Positions 1-7,591 of a stretch of 64,000 nt of DNA are shown here, one piece after another; within the stretch, counting starts at the first letter, position 1; each line of letters begins with the position of its first letter. The stretch covers positions 682,001 to 746,000 of the forward strand of contig NZ_JBHULT010000006.1 in the NCBI RefSeq assembly GCF_042684505.1, read 5' to 3'. The position numbers and the translations under genes were made by a program. The notes beneath the pieces were generated by a model. That model saw only the letters and a list, made by a program, of their open reading frames with translations. It had not been told where the DNA came from and ran no database searches. The stretch comes from Salinimicrobium flavum (GTDB lineage: Bacteria > Bacteroidota > Bacteroidia > Flavobacteriales > Flavobacteriaceae).

Positions 1-67
1 TATTAGGGCACGTTTCCCCCCGGCGTGTTCTAATATTATTTAACCTTCTAACTTAAAAATACCAATC

Positions 68-1360
68 ATGTTCAATAAATTTTATTTAAGCCTTTCCTTT
101 TTAATCCTTGTATTAGCGAGCTGTGATAAGGTCCCGGACCAGGTAACTCAAAAAGAAGATTACGAAAAGTTTCTTCAGGAAGATGCAGCATTGACAGTCG
201 AAAAGATCAAAAGTGATCATGATTTTTGGGAAGAAAAGCTGACAAAAGAACCCTCCCAGTTTCCTTATTTGTTACAACTGGCATCGGCACAATCTCAGAT
301 GTTTAAAGTGACAGGGGAGATCGAACATCTTACCAGGGCCGAAAAAAATCTCCTGGCGGCTAATCAGAAAACCGGCTATAAAAATGCTTCTTACTTGAAA
401 AGCCTTGCCAGAAATTACATTTCCCAGCACCGCTTTAGTGAAGCTCTTTCTCTGCTGAATTCTGCTGAAGCAATTGGCGAAAAGATCAATGGCACTCACA
501 AAATGCTGTTCGATGTACATATGGAAATTGGAAATTATGAAGCAGCTGAAGCCTATCTTACCAAAATAGAAGACCGGAGCGATTTCGATTTTCTTTTGCG
601 TTATGCAAAATGGAGTGATCACCAGGGGGATTTAAGTACAGCCATAACCTACATGGAAAAAGCGACCGAGAAGGCGGAAATGGCCAACCTGAAAGGTCTA
701 AAGCAATGGTCGTATACCAATCTGGCAGATTTCTTCGGGCACAATGGAGAAATTGAAAGATCCTACGAGCATTATTTAAAGGCCCTGGAATTAGATCCCA
801 ATGATGCCTATGCAAAAAAGGGAATCGCCTGGATCGTTTATTCTCATGAACGTAACCCGAAAGAAGCGTTGCGCATTCTCAATTCCGTAACAAAGCAATT
901 TCAGTCGCCCGATTATTATTTACTCAAGGCAGAGATTGCAGAATATATGAATGACAGCTCTTCAAAAAAGCAAAATCTGGAAAACTATTTTACAGCGGTT
1001 TCAGATGAGAATTACGGCGTGATGTACAATACCAGTAGTGCAATTCTTTATGCCGAGGAATTTTCGAGAACCCGGGAGGCCATGAATCTGGCACAAATGG
1101 AGATCAGTGAAAGACCTACTCCTCAATCTTACGACCTGTTGGCCTGGACCTACTATAATGAGGGTGATTATAAAAGAGCTCTTAAGATAGCGGAAGAACA
1201 TGTTGCAGGCAAAACTTACGAACCAGAAGCATTGTTCCACCTTGCCAAAATATATAAGGCCACAGGGAAAACCAAAGAAGCCCGGGTACTGAAAAAGGAA
1301 TTAATGGAGAGCATATACGAACTGGGACCTGTTACAGAGCAGGAGATAAGGCGGATATAA
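68..1360 (+). CDS. TPR-repeat lipoprotein
   Basis: Residues 1-19 form a lipoprotein signal with lipobox LASC, so the mature protein should be acylated at Cys19 and anchored in the envelope. The remaining roughly 410 residues are helical tetratricopeptide-like repeats (for example the stretch around residues 210-270 with the pattern W..L...Y...G....A...Y..AL.LDP), a protein-protein interaction scaffold. No catalytic motif is visible. The small exported protein at 1377 follows after 16 bases, and a shared terminator lies at 1870-1900, so the two are probably one transcript. In flavobacteria such TPR lipoproteins often sit near ECF sigma/anti-sigma pairs, as here, but the specific partner is not known. 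Confidence 0.85.
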   Translation: MFNKFYLSLSFLILVLASCDKVPDQVTQKEDYEKFLQEDAALTVEKIKSDHDFWEEKLTKEPSQFPYLLQLASAQSQMFKVTGEIEHLTRAEKNLLAANQKTGYKNASYLKSLARNYISQHRFSEALSLLNSAEAIGEKINGTHKMLFDVHMEIGNYEAAEAYLTKIEDRSDFDFLLRYAKWSDHQGDLSTAITYMEKATEKAEMANLKGLKQWSYTNLADFFGHNGEIERSYEHYLKALELDPNDAYAKKGIAWIVYSHERNPKEALRILNSVTKQFQSPDYYLLKAEIAEYMNDSSSKKQNLENYFTAVSDENYGVMYNTSSAILYAEEFSRTREAMNLAQMEISERPTPQSYDLLAWTYYNEGDYKRALKIAEEHVAGKTYEPEALFHLAKIYKATGKTKEARVLKKELMESIYELGPVTEQEIRRI

Positions 1361-1376
1361 TTAAAGGAGCGAACTC

Positions 1377-1835
1377 ATGAAAGGACATTATCTAACATAC
1401 TTCTTTTTTATGATCTGCATGGGCACTTCTTTTTCTCAGCACCAAATAAAAAATGTTCACGTTGAAATAGAGTATTATGGAGAAAATGAGACCTCTTTCC
1501 GGTTTTTTGAAGCTTCGGAAGATTTATACCAGGTAAATCTTTTTTCAGGAAAACAGAACGACCTCGATCTTTCGATAAAGTTCAGAATGGAAGATGAATT
1601 GAGCAGTGAGGAAAGATATGCTGTGGTTTCTGAAGTAGCCTATTTCGATCTGGAGTTCAATCACAGGTTAGGTCCCTTCGGGATGACCTGGGCCATAGAG
1701 AACCTGCTGAACTTTAACAGTCCCGGCTTTGATATTGAAGGATCCCTGGAGAGAGATTCAGTAGTTATGGATACTGTAACTTTTGCACATGAAGCCGACT
1801 TCATGTTAAGCTCAAGACTTACCTACAATTTTTGA
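1377..1835 (+). CDS. Small exported protein, beta-barrel-like C-terminus, unknown role
   Basis: A cleavable signal peptide is evident (residues 1-20, ending ..FSQ). The 130-residue mature part is rich in alternating hydrophobic/polar stretches and ends in LTYNF; a terminal aromatic residue after a beta-strand is typical of outer-membrane barrel ends. The segment ENLLNFNSPGFDIEGSLE and the following HEADFMLS resemble the closing strands of TonB-dependent-receptor-like barrels, but at 152 residues it is too short for a full receptor. It could be a small envelope beta protein or a remnant. It lies 16 bases after the TPR lipoprotein gene and shares its terminator. Function not recognised. Confidence 0.7.
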   Translation: MKGHYLTYFFFMICMGTSFSQHQIKNVHVEIEYYGENETSFRFFEASEDLYQVNLFSGKQNDLDLSIKFRMEDELSSEERYAVVSEVAYFDLEFNHRLGPFGMTWAIENLLNFNSPGFDIEGSLERDSVVMDTVTFAHEADFMLSSRLTYNF

Positions 1836-1869
1836 TGGGTATTTGACTCCTATTTGCGTGGTTGGCAGG

Positions 1870-1900
1870 GCGTCTGTCAGTCCCTTTGACAGGCGCTTTG
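1870..1900 (+). terminator. Rho-independent terminator of the TPR operon
   Basis: A 10-bp stem (1870-1879 with 1887-1896, one G-T pair) with a 7-base loop is followed by a T-rich run ending near 1905. It lies between convergent genes. Confidence 0.75.
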
Positions 1901-1926
1901 TTTTTGCTCAAAAGGAGCAGGGATGA

Positions 1927-2730
1927 TTAGGATGAAGCCTCTACCACCCCGATAGTGTAGAGTTGCTCCAGCGTAGGAGTTTCACTTCCGCCGGCCGGCT
2001 CCAGAGTAATTCCGAAAGCTTCAGACTCGTTTGGATTTGCAATACTGAAGATCTTATTGTCATCTGTAGAAAAATCATCCAGAGTTCCCAAACTCGTCGG
2101 AGTTAATGGAGACATCTTTAATGACCAAACCTGGTAGACCTTCCCGCGTGGAGGTTCAGGTAAGCCCTGGGCATCTAAATAAATATTTTCTGCTTTTTTA
2201 TTCCAGTAAACCTTGGCATAGGCTTCGGGATAAACCGGTTGCCCTTCCAGGGGAACAGTGACAATATTTTTATCTCGGAGAATAGCAACCAGATTTTCTG
2301 CTTCAGCAAGATCGGAATTAGCTTTTTCTATTTGTTCTTCCAGAATATCATTGTTGGTTTCCACCATTTGTATCTGCTCTTCTAAACTGTCAAGTTCATT
2401 AAACGTATACAACAGAGCAATACCTGCTATAAGGGCCGCTGCCCAGCCAGAATAGGTTATCCAGGAAGAACGGGTTCTCTTTATGGGTATCACCGGTGTA
2501 TCGTCCTGTTTATGAAGTCGTGACTTTATGGAAGGAAAGAATCTTTTGGAATCTGAAGGCGAAGCGGCGGCAGTCAAAGAAACGATCGAAGATTCTATCT
2601 TCAATACCTCGTCGTGCACTTCAGGATATTGCAGCATCATGTTGTGGACCTCCTCATTTTCTTTTTCAGAAAGGGCCCCTGCAACATACAGTTCAAGTAT
2701 TCCGGATGCTATGTATTCGTTTATATCCAT
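1927..2730 (-). CDS. Anti-sigma factor, RskA-type
   Basis: Membrane-anchored regulator expected to hold its cognate ECF sigma factor inactive. The N-terminal 60 residues form the helical sigma-binding part (ILELYVAGALSEKE..), a single transmembrane helix spans about 90-110 (WITYSGWAAALIAGIALLY), a coiled coil follows (111-152), and the C-terminal 110 residues match the extracytoplasmic RskA domain (YQVWSL...LGTLDDF...GITLEPAGGS). No zinc-binding HxxxCxxC motif is present, which fits the RskA rather than the ZAS class. Its start codon lies 3 bases after the sigma gene's stop, so the pair is co-transcribed. The inducing signal cannot be read from sequence. Confidence 0.9.
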   Translation of the reverse strand: MDINEYIASGILELYVAGALSEKENEEVHNMMLQYPEVHDEVLKIESSIVSLTAAASPSDSKRFFPSIKSRLHKQDDTPVIPIKRTRSSWITYSGWAAALIAGIALLYTFNELDSLEEQIQMVETNNDILEEQIEKANSDLAEAENLVAILRDKNIVTVPLEGQPVYPEAYAKVYWNKKAENIYLDAQGLPEPPRGKVYQVWSLKMSPLTPTSLGTLDDFSTDDNKIFSIANPNESEAFGITLEPAGGSETPTLEQLYTIGVVEASS

Positions 2731-2733
2731 TGA

Positions 2734-3264
2734 TTATACGCCAAGCATTTGACGTAACTCATTTATACAATTTCTATTCCTTGTTTTTATGGTTCCGATA
2801 GGCATATTGAGGGTTTCGGAAGCTTCTTTCTGGGTAAATCCTTTAAAATACAGGAGTTCGATGATTTCAGTGCACTTGGTGGCAAGTTTACTTACAAAAG
2901 ATTTGACTCCTATTCCATCTGTAGCGCTACTATAGTTATCCTTGGTTTCTAATATATCTACGAAAATTTGACTGTCAAGGTTTTTTTGGGAGTTTTTAAA
3001 ATCCTTTGAGCGGGTTTTATCAATAGCCGCGTTTCTTGCAATATTTAGTAACCAGGTGAAAAAGCGACCTTTTGTGTGGGAATAAGATTCTGCATTATGC
3101 CATGCCTTCAAGAAGACATCCTGCATTACTTCCTCGGCAATATCGTGATCCCGCACAATATTATAAATTACGCCATGCATACTTTCACTGTACATCGCAT
3201 ACAGGGATTCGAAAGCTTTTCCGTCTTTCTGTTGAAATTTTGATACGAGGGCGTTGAGCTCCAT
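2734..3264 (-). CDS. ECF-family RNA polymerase sigma factor
   Basis: Sigma-70 family factor of the extracytoplasmic-function group, about 176 residues. Region 2 is recognisable (FESLYAMYSESMHGVIYNI, then IAEEVMQDVFLKAW and FFTWLLNIARNAAIDKTRS), and region 4 has the helix-turn-helix (TEIIELLYFKGFTQKEASETLNMPIGTIKTR). An upstream in-frame ATG at 3330 would add 22 residues lacking family similarity, so the start at 3264 (MELNALVSKF..) is preferred. Region 2 and region 4 are joined by a long linker. The next gene codes for its probable anti-sigma factor, so activity is likely controlled at the envelope. Confidence 0.92.
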   Translation of the reverse strand: MELNALVSKFQQKDGKAFESLYAMYSESMHGVIYNIVRDHDIAEEVMQDVFLKAWHNAESYSHTKGRFFTWLLNIARNAAIDKTRSKDFKNSQKNLDSQIFVDILETKDNYSSATDGIGVKSFVSKLATKCTEIIELLYFKGFTQKEASETLNMPIGTIKTRNRNCINELRQMLGV

Positions 3265-3433
3265 AAAATATTTTACGGAACTAATGTAGGAATTTAATCT
3301 TAACCGGGCATGCGGTTCAGAAGGATTCAAAAAAGTTGACGAAAATTTCTAAAAACTGAATTTTCCAGATAGAATTTCTGTTACTCCCTGTATGATAGAG
3401 TGGAACTGTTACTTATTGAATACTCTGAAATAG

Positions 3434-3467
3434 AAAAACCCTGTAGAATAAGACTCTACAGGGTTTT
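3434..3467 (-). terminator. Terminator of tRNA-Leu
   Basis: Perfect hairpin (arms about 3435-3447 and 3455-3467), followed on the minus strand by TTTTTC, starting 6 bases beyond the tRNA 3' end. Confidence 0.85.
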
Positions 3468-3472
3468 GAAAG

Positions 3473-3554
3473 TACCTTGGGCGGGAATCGAACCCGCACG
3501 TCCGAGGACACTGGATTTTGAATCCAGCGCGTCTACCAGTTCCGCCACCAAGGC
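3473..3554 (-). tRNA. tRNA-Leu (anticodon CAA)
   Basis: Read on the minus strand the 82 bases fold as a cloverleaf: acceptor arm GCCTTGG/CCAAGGT (one G-U end pair), D arm with GGTAGAC, anticodon stem CTGGA/TCCAG with loop TTCAAAA (anticodon CAA, reads UUG), a class II variable arm, and T arm GCGGG-TTCGATT-CCCGC. CCA is not encoded. A GIY-YIG gene ends one base before its 5' end, and a damaged copy of its 5' half lies beyond that gene, so expression probably depends on readthrough from the promoter at 3877-3905. Confidence 0.96.
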
Positions 3555-3555
3555 A

Positions 3556-3804
3556 TTATTTTAATTTGTTCCGAAGATCTTTTAATTTCTCCTTGCCTAT
3601 ACCAGATTTCCAGTACTTTTCTCTAGTTCTGGCCTCTGTTCGGGAACTACAAATCTCGGAAAAAATTATTTCAAAAGGTCTATAATTCCTTGTGGTTTTC
3701 TCTTTCCCTGAATTATGCTGTTCAAATCTTCTGTCCAGATTTGAAGTAAAGCCTACATAAATGTAATTCTTCTCAAAACTCGAGATGGCATAAACGTAGA
3801 ACAT
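3556..3804 (-). CDS. Small GIY-YIG nuclease-domain protein
   Basis: An 82-residue stand-alone GIY-YIG domain: YVYAISS near the N-terminus, YIYVGFTSNLDRRFEQH with the catalytic-type Arg, and REKYWKSGIGKEKL at the end, where Glu/Lys positions fit the family (COG2827, UvrC N-terminal-like). Known relatives nick or cut DNA as single domains. The stop codon lies one base before the intact tRNA-Leu, and the start is 15 bases after a broken tRNA-Leu 5' half, giving a 312-bp element bounded by a 25-bp direct repeat. That layout suggests a one-gene homing cassette that rebuilt the tRNA end on insertion. Mobility is inference; the domain call is firm. Confidence 0.88.
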   Translation of the reverse strand: MFYVYAISSFEKNYIYVGFTSNLDRRFEQHNSGKEKTTRNYRPFEIIFSEICSSRTEARTREKYWKSGIGKEKLKDLRNKLK

Positions 3805-3818
3805 ATAAAGAACTTTTT

Positions 3819-3867
3819 TCCAGCGCGCCTACCTGCCGGCAGGTCTACCAGTTCCGCCACCAAGGCA
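3819..3867 (-). pseudogene. Broken tRNA-Leu 5' half with palindrome insertion
   Basis: Positions 3843-3867 repeat exactly the first 25 bases of the intact tRNA region (3531-3555), and 3819-3827 repeat the next part (TCCAGCGCG on the plus strand). Between them lie about 15 extra bases containing the palindrome ACCTGCCGGCAGGT, flanked by GGTAG on both sides in the tRNA sense. It cannot form a tRNA. Confidence 0.85.
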
Positions 3868-3876
3868 AGTGGACGG

Positions 3877-3905
3877 CAAAAATATGAATAATTTCTTTTT
3901 GCAAA
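3877..3905 (-). promoter_or_regulatory. Promoter for tRNA-Leu locus
   Basis: On the minus strand TTTG (3905-3902), 17 bases, then TATTTTTG (3884-3877), a full Bacteroidota -33/-7 pair. The predicted start falls at about the first base of the broken tRNA copy, so it looks like the original tRNA promoter now separated from the intact tRNA by the GIY-YIG cassette. Confidence 0.65.
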
Positions 3906-4007
3906 GGCATATTCCTGATTTTTTATCGCCGGTTTTATCTTTTGAGAAAGGCCTGTTCATTTTGTGAGAAACCGGTTGGTCTGAACCAGTTAAAAGGAAT
4001 TAATTTC

Positions 4008-4015
4008 TAAATTTG
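4008..4015 (+). promoter_or_regulatory. -7 element upstream of prs
   Basis: TAAATTTG matches TAnnTTTG and lies 27 bases before the ATG at 4043. No clean -33 TTG was found at the expected spacing. Confidence 0.45.
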
Positions 4016-4042
4016 CAGGGCAACAACACAAACCACACAACC

Positions 4043-4984
4043 ATGCCTAATGTAATTACTGAAGCTAAATTATTCTCATGTGCACAAAGCCGTGATCTGG
4101 CTGCCAAAATAGCCGAATCATACGGAACAAAGCTGGGAAGCGTGATCACTTCCACCTACAGTGACGGGGAATTCCAACCCTCATTTGAGGAATCTGTTCG
4201 TGGCTCAAGGGTCTTCATAATTGGTTCTACCCACCCGGGATCAGATCATCTTATGGAATTATTGCTTATGCTCGATGCGGCCAAAAGAGCTTCGGCCAGG
4301 CATATTACAGCTGTTATACCTTATTATGGCTGGGCGCGACAGGACAGAAAGGATAAACCCCGGGTTCCTATCGCCGCTAAACTAATCGCCAAAATGCTGG
4401 AAACAGCGGGAGCGACCCGTATCATTACAATGGACCTTCACGCAGACCAGATACAGGGGTTCTTTGAAAAACCTGTGGATCATCTTTTTGCGTCCACGGT
4501 CTTTTTGCCTTACCTGAGAAGCCTGAATCTTGAAAACCTAACCATTGCTTCTCCAGATATGGGAGGATCTAAAAGGGCGTATGCTTACTCCAAGACCATG
4601 GAAAGTGACGTGGTAATTTGCTATAAACAACGGGCAAAAGCCAATGTGATTTCTCATATGGAACTAATTGGTAATGTGGAAGGAAAGAATGTGGTGCTGG
4701 TTGATGATATGGTGGATACCGCAGGTACGCTTACAAAGGCAGCAGATGTGATGATGGAGAGAGGAGCGCTTAGCGTAAGGGCAATTTGTACACATCCGGT
4801 TCTTTCCGGAGAGGCTTACGAGCGGGTCGAAAATTCAAAACTTCTTGAACTTATTGTAACAGATTCAATTCCGTTGAAAAAAGAAAGCAAGAAAATCCGC
4901 GTGGTTAGCTGTGCAGAACTTTTTGCCGATGTAATGAACAGGGTTCACAACAACAGGTCCATCAGTTCAAAATTTATAATGTAA
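4043..4984 (+). CDS. prs: Ribose-phosphate pyrophosphokinase (PRPP synthetase)
   Basis: Makes 5-phosphoribosyl diphosphate from ribose 5-phosphate and ATP, feeding purine, pyrimidine, histidine, tryptophan and NAD synthesis. About 313 residues, normal class I length. Visible motifs: the ATP flexible loop (YYGWARQDRKDKPRVPIAAK), the metal/ATP region (MDLHADQIQGFF) and the PRPP loop (VVLVDDMVDTAGTL). An upstream TTG at 4013 is in frame but overlaps the likely -7 element, so the ATG at 4043 (MPNVITEAK) is chosen. It stands ahead of rplY and pth, a common order in Bacteroidota; rplY has its own promoter. Confidence 0.97.
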   Translation: MPNVITEAKLFSCAQSRDLAAKIAESYGTKLGSVITSTYSDGEFQPSFEESVRGSRVFIIGSTHPGSDHLMELLLMLDAAKRASARHITAVIPYYGWARQDRKDKPRVPIAAKLIAKMLETAGATRIITMDLHADQIQGFFEKPVDHLFASTVFLPYLRSLNLENLTIASPDMGGSKRAYAYSKTMESDVVICYKQRAKANVISHMELIGNVEGKNVVLVDDMVDTAGTLTKAADVMMERGALSVRAICTHPVLSGEAYERVENSKLLELIVTDSIPLKKESKKIRVVSCAELFADVMNRVHNNRSISSKFIM

Positions 4985-5166
4985 TATGCATCAGGAGGTT
5001 AGAGGTTAGAAGTACAATTGAGAATTTTAACCTGTACACTTCTTGTGGAAGAATTTATCCTGGTTCTTGATTCTTGTAGCGAAGCGGTCCTGACTCTTTT
5101 CCAGGGTAGTCCTTCTATGCTATAAATATTTAGGTTCGAAGCTTTTAATAGCTCAAAAAAAAGATA

Positions 5167-5174
5167 TACTTTTG
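5167..5174 (+). promoter_or_regulatory. -7 element upstream of rplY
   Basis: TACTTTTG (TAnnTTTG) lies 19 bases before the rplY start codon. Confidence 0.5.
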
Positions 5175-5193
5175 CAGCCTAAAATTTTTAACA

Positions 5194-5853
5194 ATGAAAT
5201 CAATTACGATCAACGGATCTAAAAGAGAAAGCGTAGGCAAGAAAGCTACAAAAGCCTTACGTAATGCTGGACAGGTTCCTTGCGTATTATACGGGGGAGA
5301 TCAGCCATTACACTTTGCAGCAGATGAAATTGCCTTCAAAGACTTAGTGTATACACCAGATGTGCATACAGTAAGTATTGAATTAAAAGGAGGAGAAAAG
5401 TTTGATGCTGTTCTTCAGGATATCCAATTCCACCCGGTAACCGATGCCATTTTGCACATCGATTTCTACCAGATCTTCGAAGACAAAGAGATCTCTATGG
5501 AAATCCCTGTACATACAACTGGTGTTGCCCGTGGAGTTAAAAATGGTGGGGTGTTGCGTTTCAACCTTCGTCGTATGAGGGTAAAAGGTCTTCCGGGGAA
5601 TCTTCCAGATTTCATCGAAGCCGATATTACTCCGCTTAAAATTGGCAACAAATTGTATGTAACTGCCTTACAAAGCGATGAATTTAAGATCATGCACCCG
5701 GAAAACACCGTGGTTTGTCAGGTTAGAACTTCTCGTAACGTTGTTGCTCTTGAAGATGAAGAGGAAGAAGAAGTTCCGGCAGGTGAAGTTCCTGCAACAG
5801 AAGGTTCAGCCGAAGGCGGGTCTCAGGAAGGAGCATCTGAAGCTAAAGAATAA
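5194..5853 (+). CDS. rplY: 50S ribosomal protein L25 (Ctc form)
   Basis: Binds 5S rRNA in the large subunit. The 219-residue product is the long Ctc-type form: N-terminal L25 barrel (residues 1-95, SKRESVGKKATKALRNAGQVPCVLYGG) followed by the TL5-type C-terminal domain (about 96-185). The last 35 residues are a low-complexity acidic tail (EDEEEEEVPAGEVPATEG..), usual in Bacteroidota. It has its own -7 element and a strong terminator (5875-5910), so it is probably a single-gene unit between prs and pth. Confidence 0.96.
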   Translation: MKSITINGSKRESVGKKATKALRNAGQVPCVLYGGDQPLHFAADEIAFKDLVYTPDVHTVSIELKGGEKFDAVLQDIQFHPVTDAILHIDFYQIFEDKEISMEIPVHTTGVARGVKNGGVLRFNLRRMRVKGLPGNLPDFIEADITPLKIGNKLYVTALQSDEFKIMHPENTVVCQVRTSRNVVALEDEEEEEVPAGEVPATEGSAEGGSQEGASEAKE

Positions 5854-5874
5854 CATATTCTTTTATAATTCTAT

Positions 5875-5910
5875 AAAACATCCCATTCCGAAAGGTCTGG
5901 GATGTTTTTT
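5875..5910 (+). terminator. Rho-independent terminator of rplY
   Basis: An 11-bp perfect stem (5875-5885 with 5898-5908), a 12-base loop and a run of six T. Confidence 0.9.
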
Positions 5911-5961
5911 GTTAAGCGGTTTTTGTACTCGAGAGAGGACACTATGTTAAGCCTTGAAAAG

Positions 5962-5993
5962 TTGAGAGAAAGGTTTTATTAATTTTATCTTTA
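5962..5993 (+). promoter_or_regulatory. Promoter of pth
   Basis: TTG at 5962-5964, 21 bases, then TATCTTTA at 5986-5993; the pth ATG follows 14 bases later, supporting the upstream start at 6008. Confidence 0.55.
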
Positions 5994-6007
5994 CCAAAAC
6001 TTAAGTT

Positions 6008-6643
6008 ATGCTTCGCTTCTTCGGAAGAATTCTCGGTAAAAAAGAAATTGAAAAAGAAAAAGAAGAAATTCCCCCTATGAAAAAATTTCTGATAGTCGGG
6101 CTGGGAAATATTGGCCCCAAATATCACCATACCCGTCATAATATAGGTTTTAAGATCCTGGATTTTATGGCCCTTCAGGAAGAACTCAGTTTCGAGACAC
6201 AGAAACTGGGAGATGTGGCCACCTACAAATTCAAAGGTCGCACCTTTATACTCCTTAAACCGTCTACCTATATGAACCTTAGTGGTAAAGCGGTGAATTA
6301 CTGGCTCCAGAAGGAAAAGGTGCCACTGAAGAACCTGCTTGTGATCACAGATGATCTTAACCTGCCTTTCGGAACCCTGAGGGTGAAGACCAAAGGGAGT
6401 GATGGAGGTCATAACGGACTAAAAGATATTCAGAACCAGTTGGGTACCACCAACTATAACAGGTTTAGATTTGGGATAAGCGATGAATTCTCTAAAGGCC
6501 GGCAGGTAGATTATGTGCTGGGAGAGTGGGATGAAGAGGAAAAAAAGAAATTGCCCGAACGTCTTAAGAAATCTGTGGAGCTCATAAAATCTTTTGGCAC
6601 CGCTGGAATTAATAATACAATGAATACCTTTAACGGAAAATAG
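6008..6643 (+). CDS. pth: Peptidyl-tRNA hydrolase
   Basis: Cleaves the ester bond of peptidyl-tRNA released from stalled ribosomes and recycles tRNA. Family motifs are present: FLIVGLGNIGPKYHHTRHNIGF with the catalytic His in RHN, KPSTYMNLSG, the catalytic Asp/Asn region ITDDLNLPFGTLR, and GSDGGHNGLKDI. The 23 residues before MKKFLIVGLGN are a basic/charged extension; the promoter spacing favours this long start, while MKKFL at 6077 would give a 188-residue classical form. The ribF TTG start lies 9 bases after its stop, so the two are likely co-transcribed. Confidence 0.96.
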   Translation: MLRFFGRILGKKEIEKEKEEIPPMKKFLIVGLGNIGPKYHHTRHNIGFKILDFMALQEELSFETQKLGDVATYKFKGRTFILLKPSTYMNLSGKAVNYWLQKEKVPLKNLLVITDDLNLPFGTLRVKTKGSDGGHNGLKDIQNQLGTTNYNRFRFGISDEFSKGRQVDYVLGEWDEEEKKKLPERLKKSVELIKSFGTAGINNTMNTFNGK

Positions 6644-6652
6644 TCGGTAGCC

Positions 6653-7591
6653 TTGAAAGAACATAAAGGAGCTCACTCATTTTATAGTGACCATCATACA
6701 GTGGTGACCATAGGTACCTTTGACGGGGTGCATGTGGGCCATCAAAAGATAATTGAGAGGCTGGTAAATACCGCCCGCGCCGGAAACCTGGAATCGGCCA
6801 TACTTACCTTTTTTCCGCATCCCAGGATGGTTCTGCAAAAAGATGCTGATATCAAGCTCATCAATACCATAGAAGAACGAAAAAAGATCCTGGAGAAAAC
6901 TGGAGTAGACCATCTTATCGTTCATCCCTTTACCCGGCAGTTTTCCAGATTAAGTGCCCGGGAATTCGTTAGGGATATCCTGGTGCATAAACTCAAAGCC
7001 AAAAAAGTAATTATTGGCTATGACCACAGGTTTGGTCGTAACAGGACAGCCGATATAGATGATCTTCGTGAGTTCGGAAAAGAATATGATTTTGATGTTG
7101 AGGAGATCTCTAAGCAGGACATCGAGGAAGTGGCAGTGAGTTCAACCAAGATAAGGCAGGCCCTTCTGGAAGGACGGGTAGAAAAGGCAAACCGTTACCT
7201 CAGCTATCCGTTTTCTTTGGCAGGAACGGTCGTAAAAGGTAAAGGTCTTGGAAAAGAATTCAGTTATCCTACAGCAAACCTTCATATTAAAGAGGATTAT
7301 AAGCTCATTCCAAAGAACGGGGTGTATGTGGTACATGCTGAGATAGACGGGAAATCGTATTTTGGGATGATGAGCATAGGTACTAATCCAACTGTGGGGG
7401 GAACCCACAAAACCATAGAGACTTATTTCTTTAACCTGGATAGGGATCTTTACGGCCAGTTTCTAAGTATCGAACTGCTCACCAGAATAAGGGACGAGAA
7501 AAAATTTGACAGTATAGAAAGTCTGAAGACGGCCATGCGACAGGATGAAGCCTTCTCAAAGCAGTACATACGAGATAATTATGCTGAATAA
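6653..7591 (+). CDS. ribF: Bifunctional riboflavin kinase / FAD synthetase
   Basis: Phosphorylates riboflavin to FMN and adenylates FMN to FAD. The N-terminal nucleotidyltransferase half shows TIGTFDGVHVGHQKII and IGYDHRFGRNRTAD with SSTKIRQALLEG; the C-terminal kinase half (about 185-312) shows VVKGKGLGKEFSYPTANL and YFFNLDRDLYGQ. Full length at 312 residues. The start is TTG at 6653: no ATG or GTG occurs before the conserved GTFDG motif. The next gene overlaps its last 11 bases (ATG 7581), implying translational coupling. Confidence 0.95.
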   Translation: MKEHKGAHSFYSDHHTVVTIGTFDGVHVGHQKIIERLVNTARAGNLESAILTFFPHPRMVLQKDADIKLINTIEERKKILEKTGVDHLIVHPFTRQFSRLSAREFVRDILVHKLKAKKVIIGYDHRFGRNRTADIDDLREFGKEYDFDVEEISKQDIEEVAVSSTKIRQALLEGRVEKANRYLSYPFSLAGTVVKGKGLGKEFSYPTANLHIKEDYKLIPKNGVYVVHAEIDGKSYFGMMSIGTNPTVGGTHKTIETYFFNLDRDLYGQFLSIELLTRIRDEKKFDSIESLKTAMRQDEAFSKQYIRDNYAE

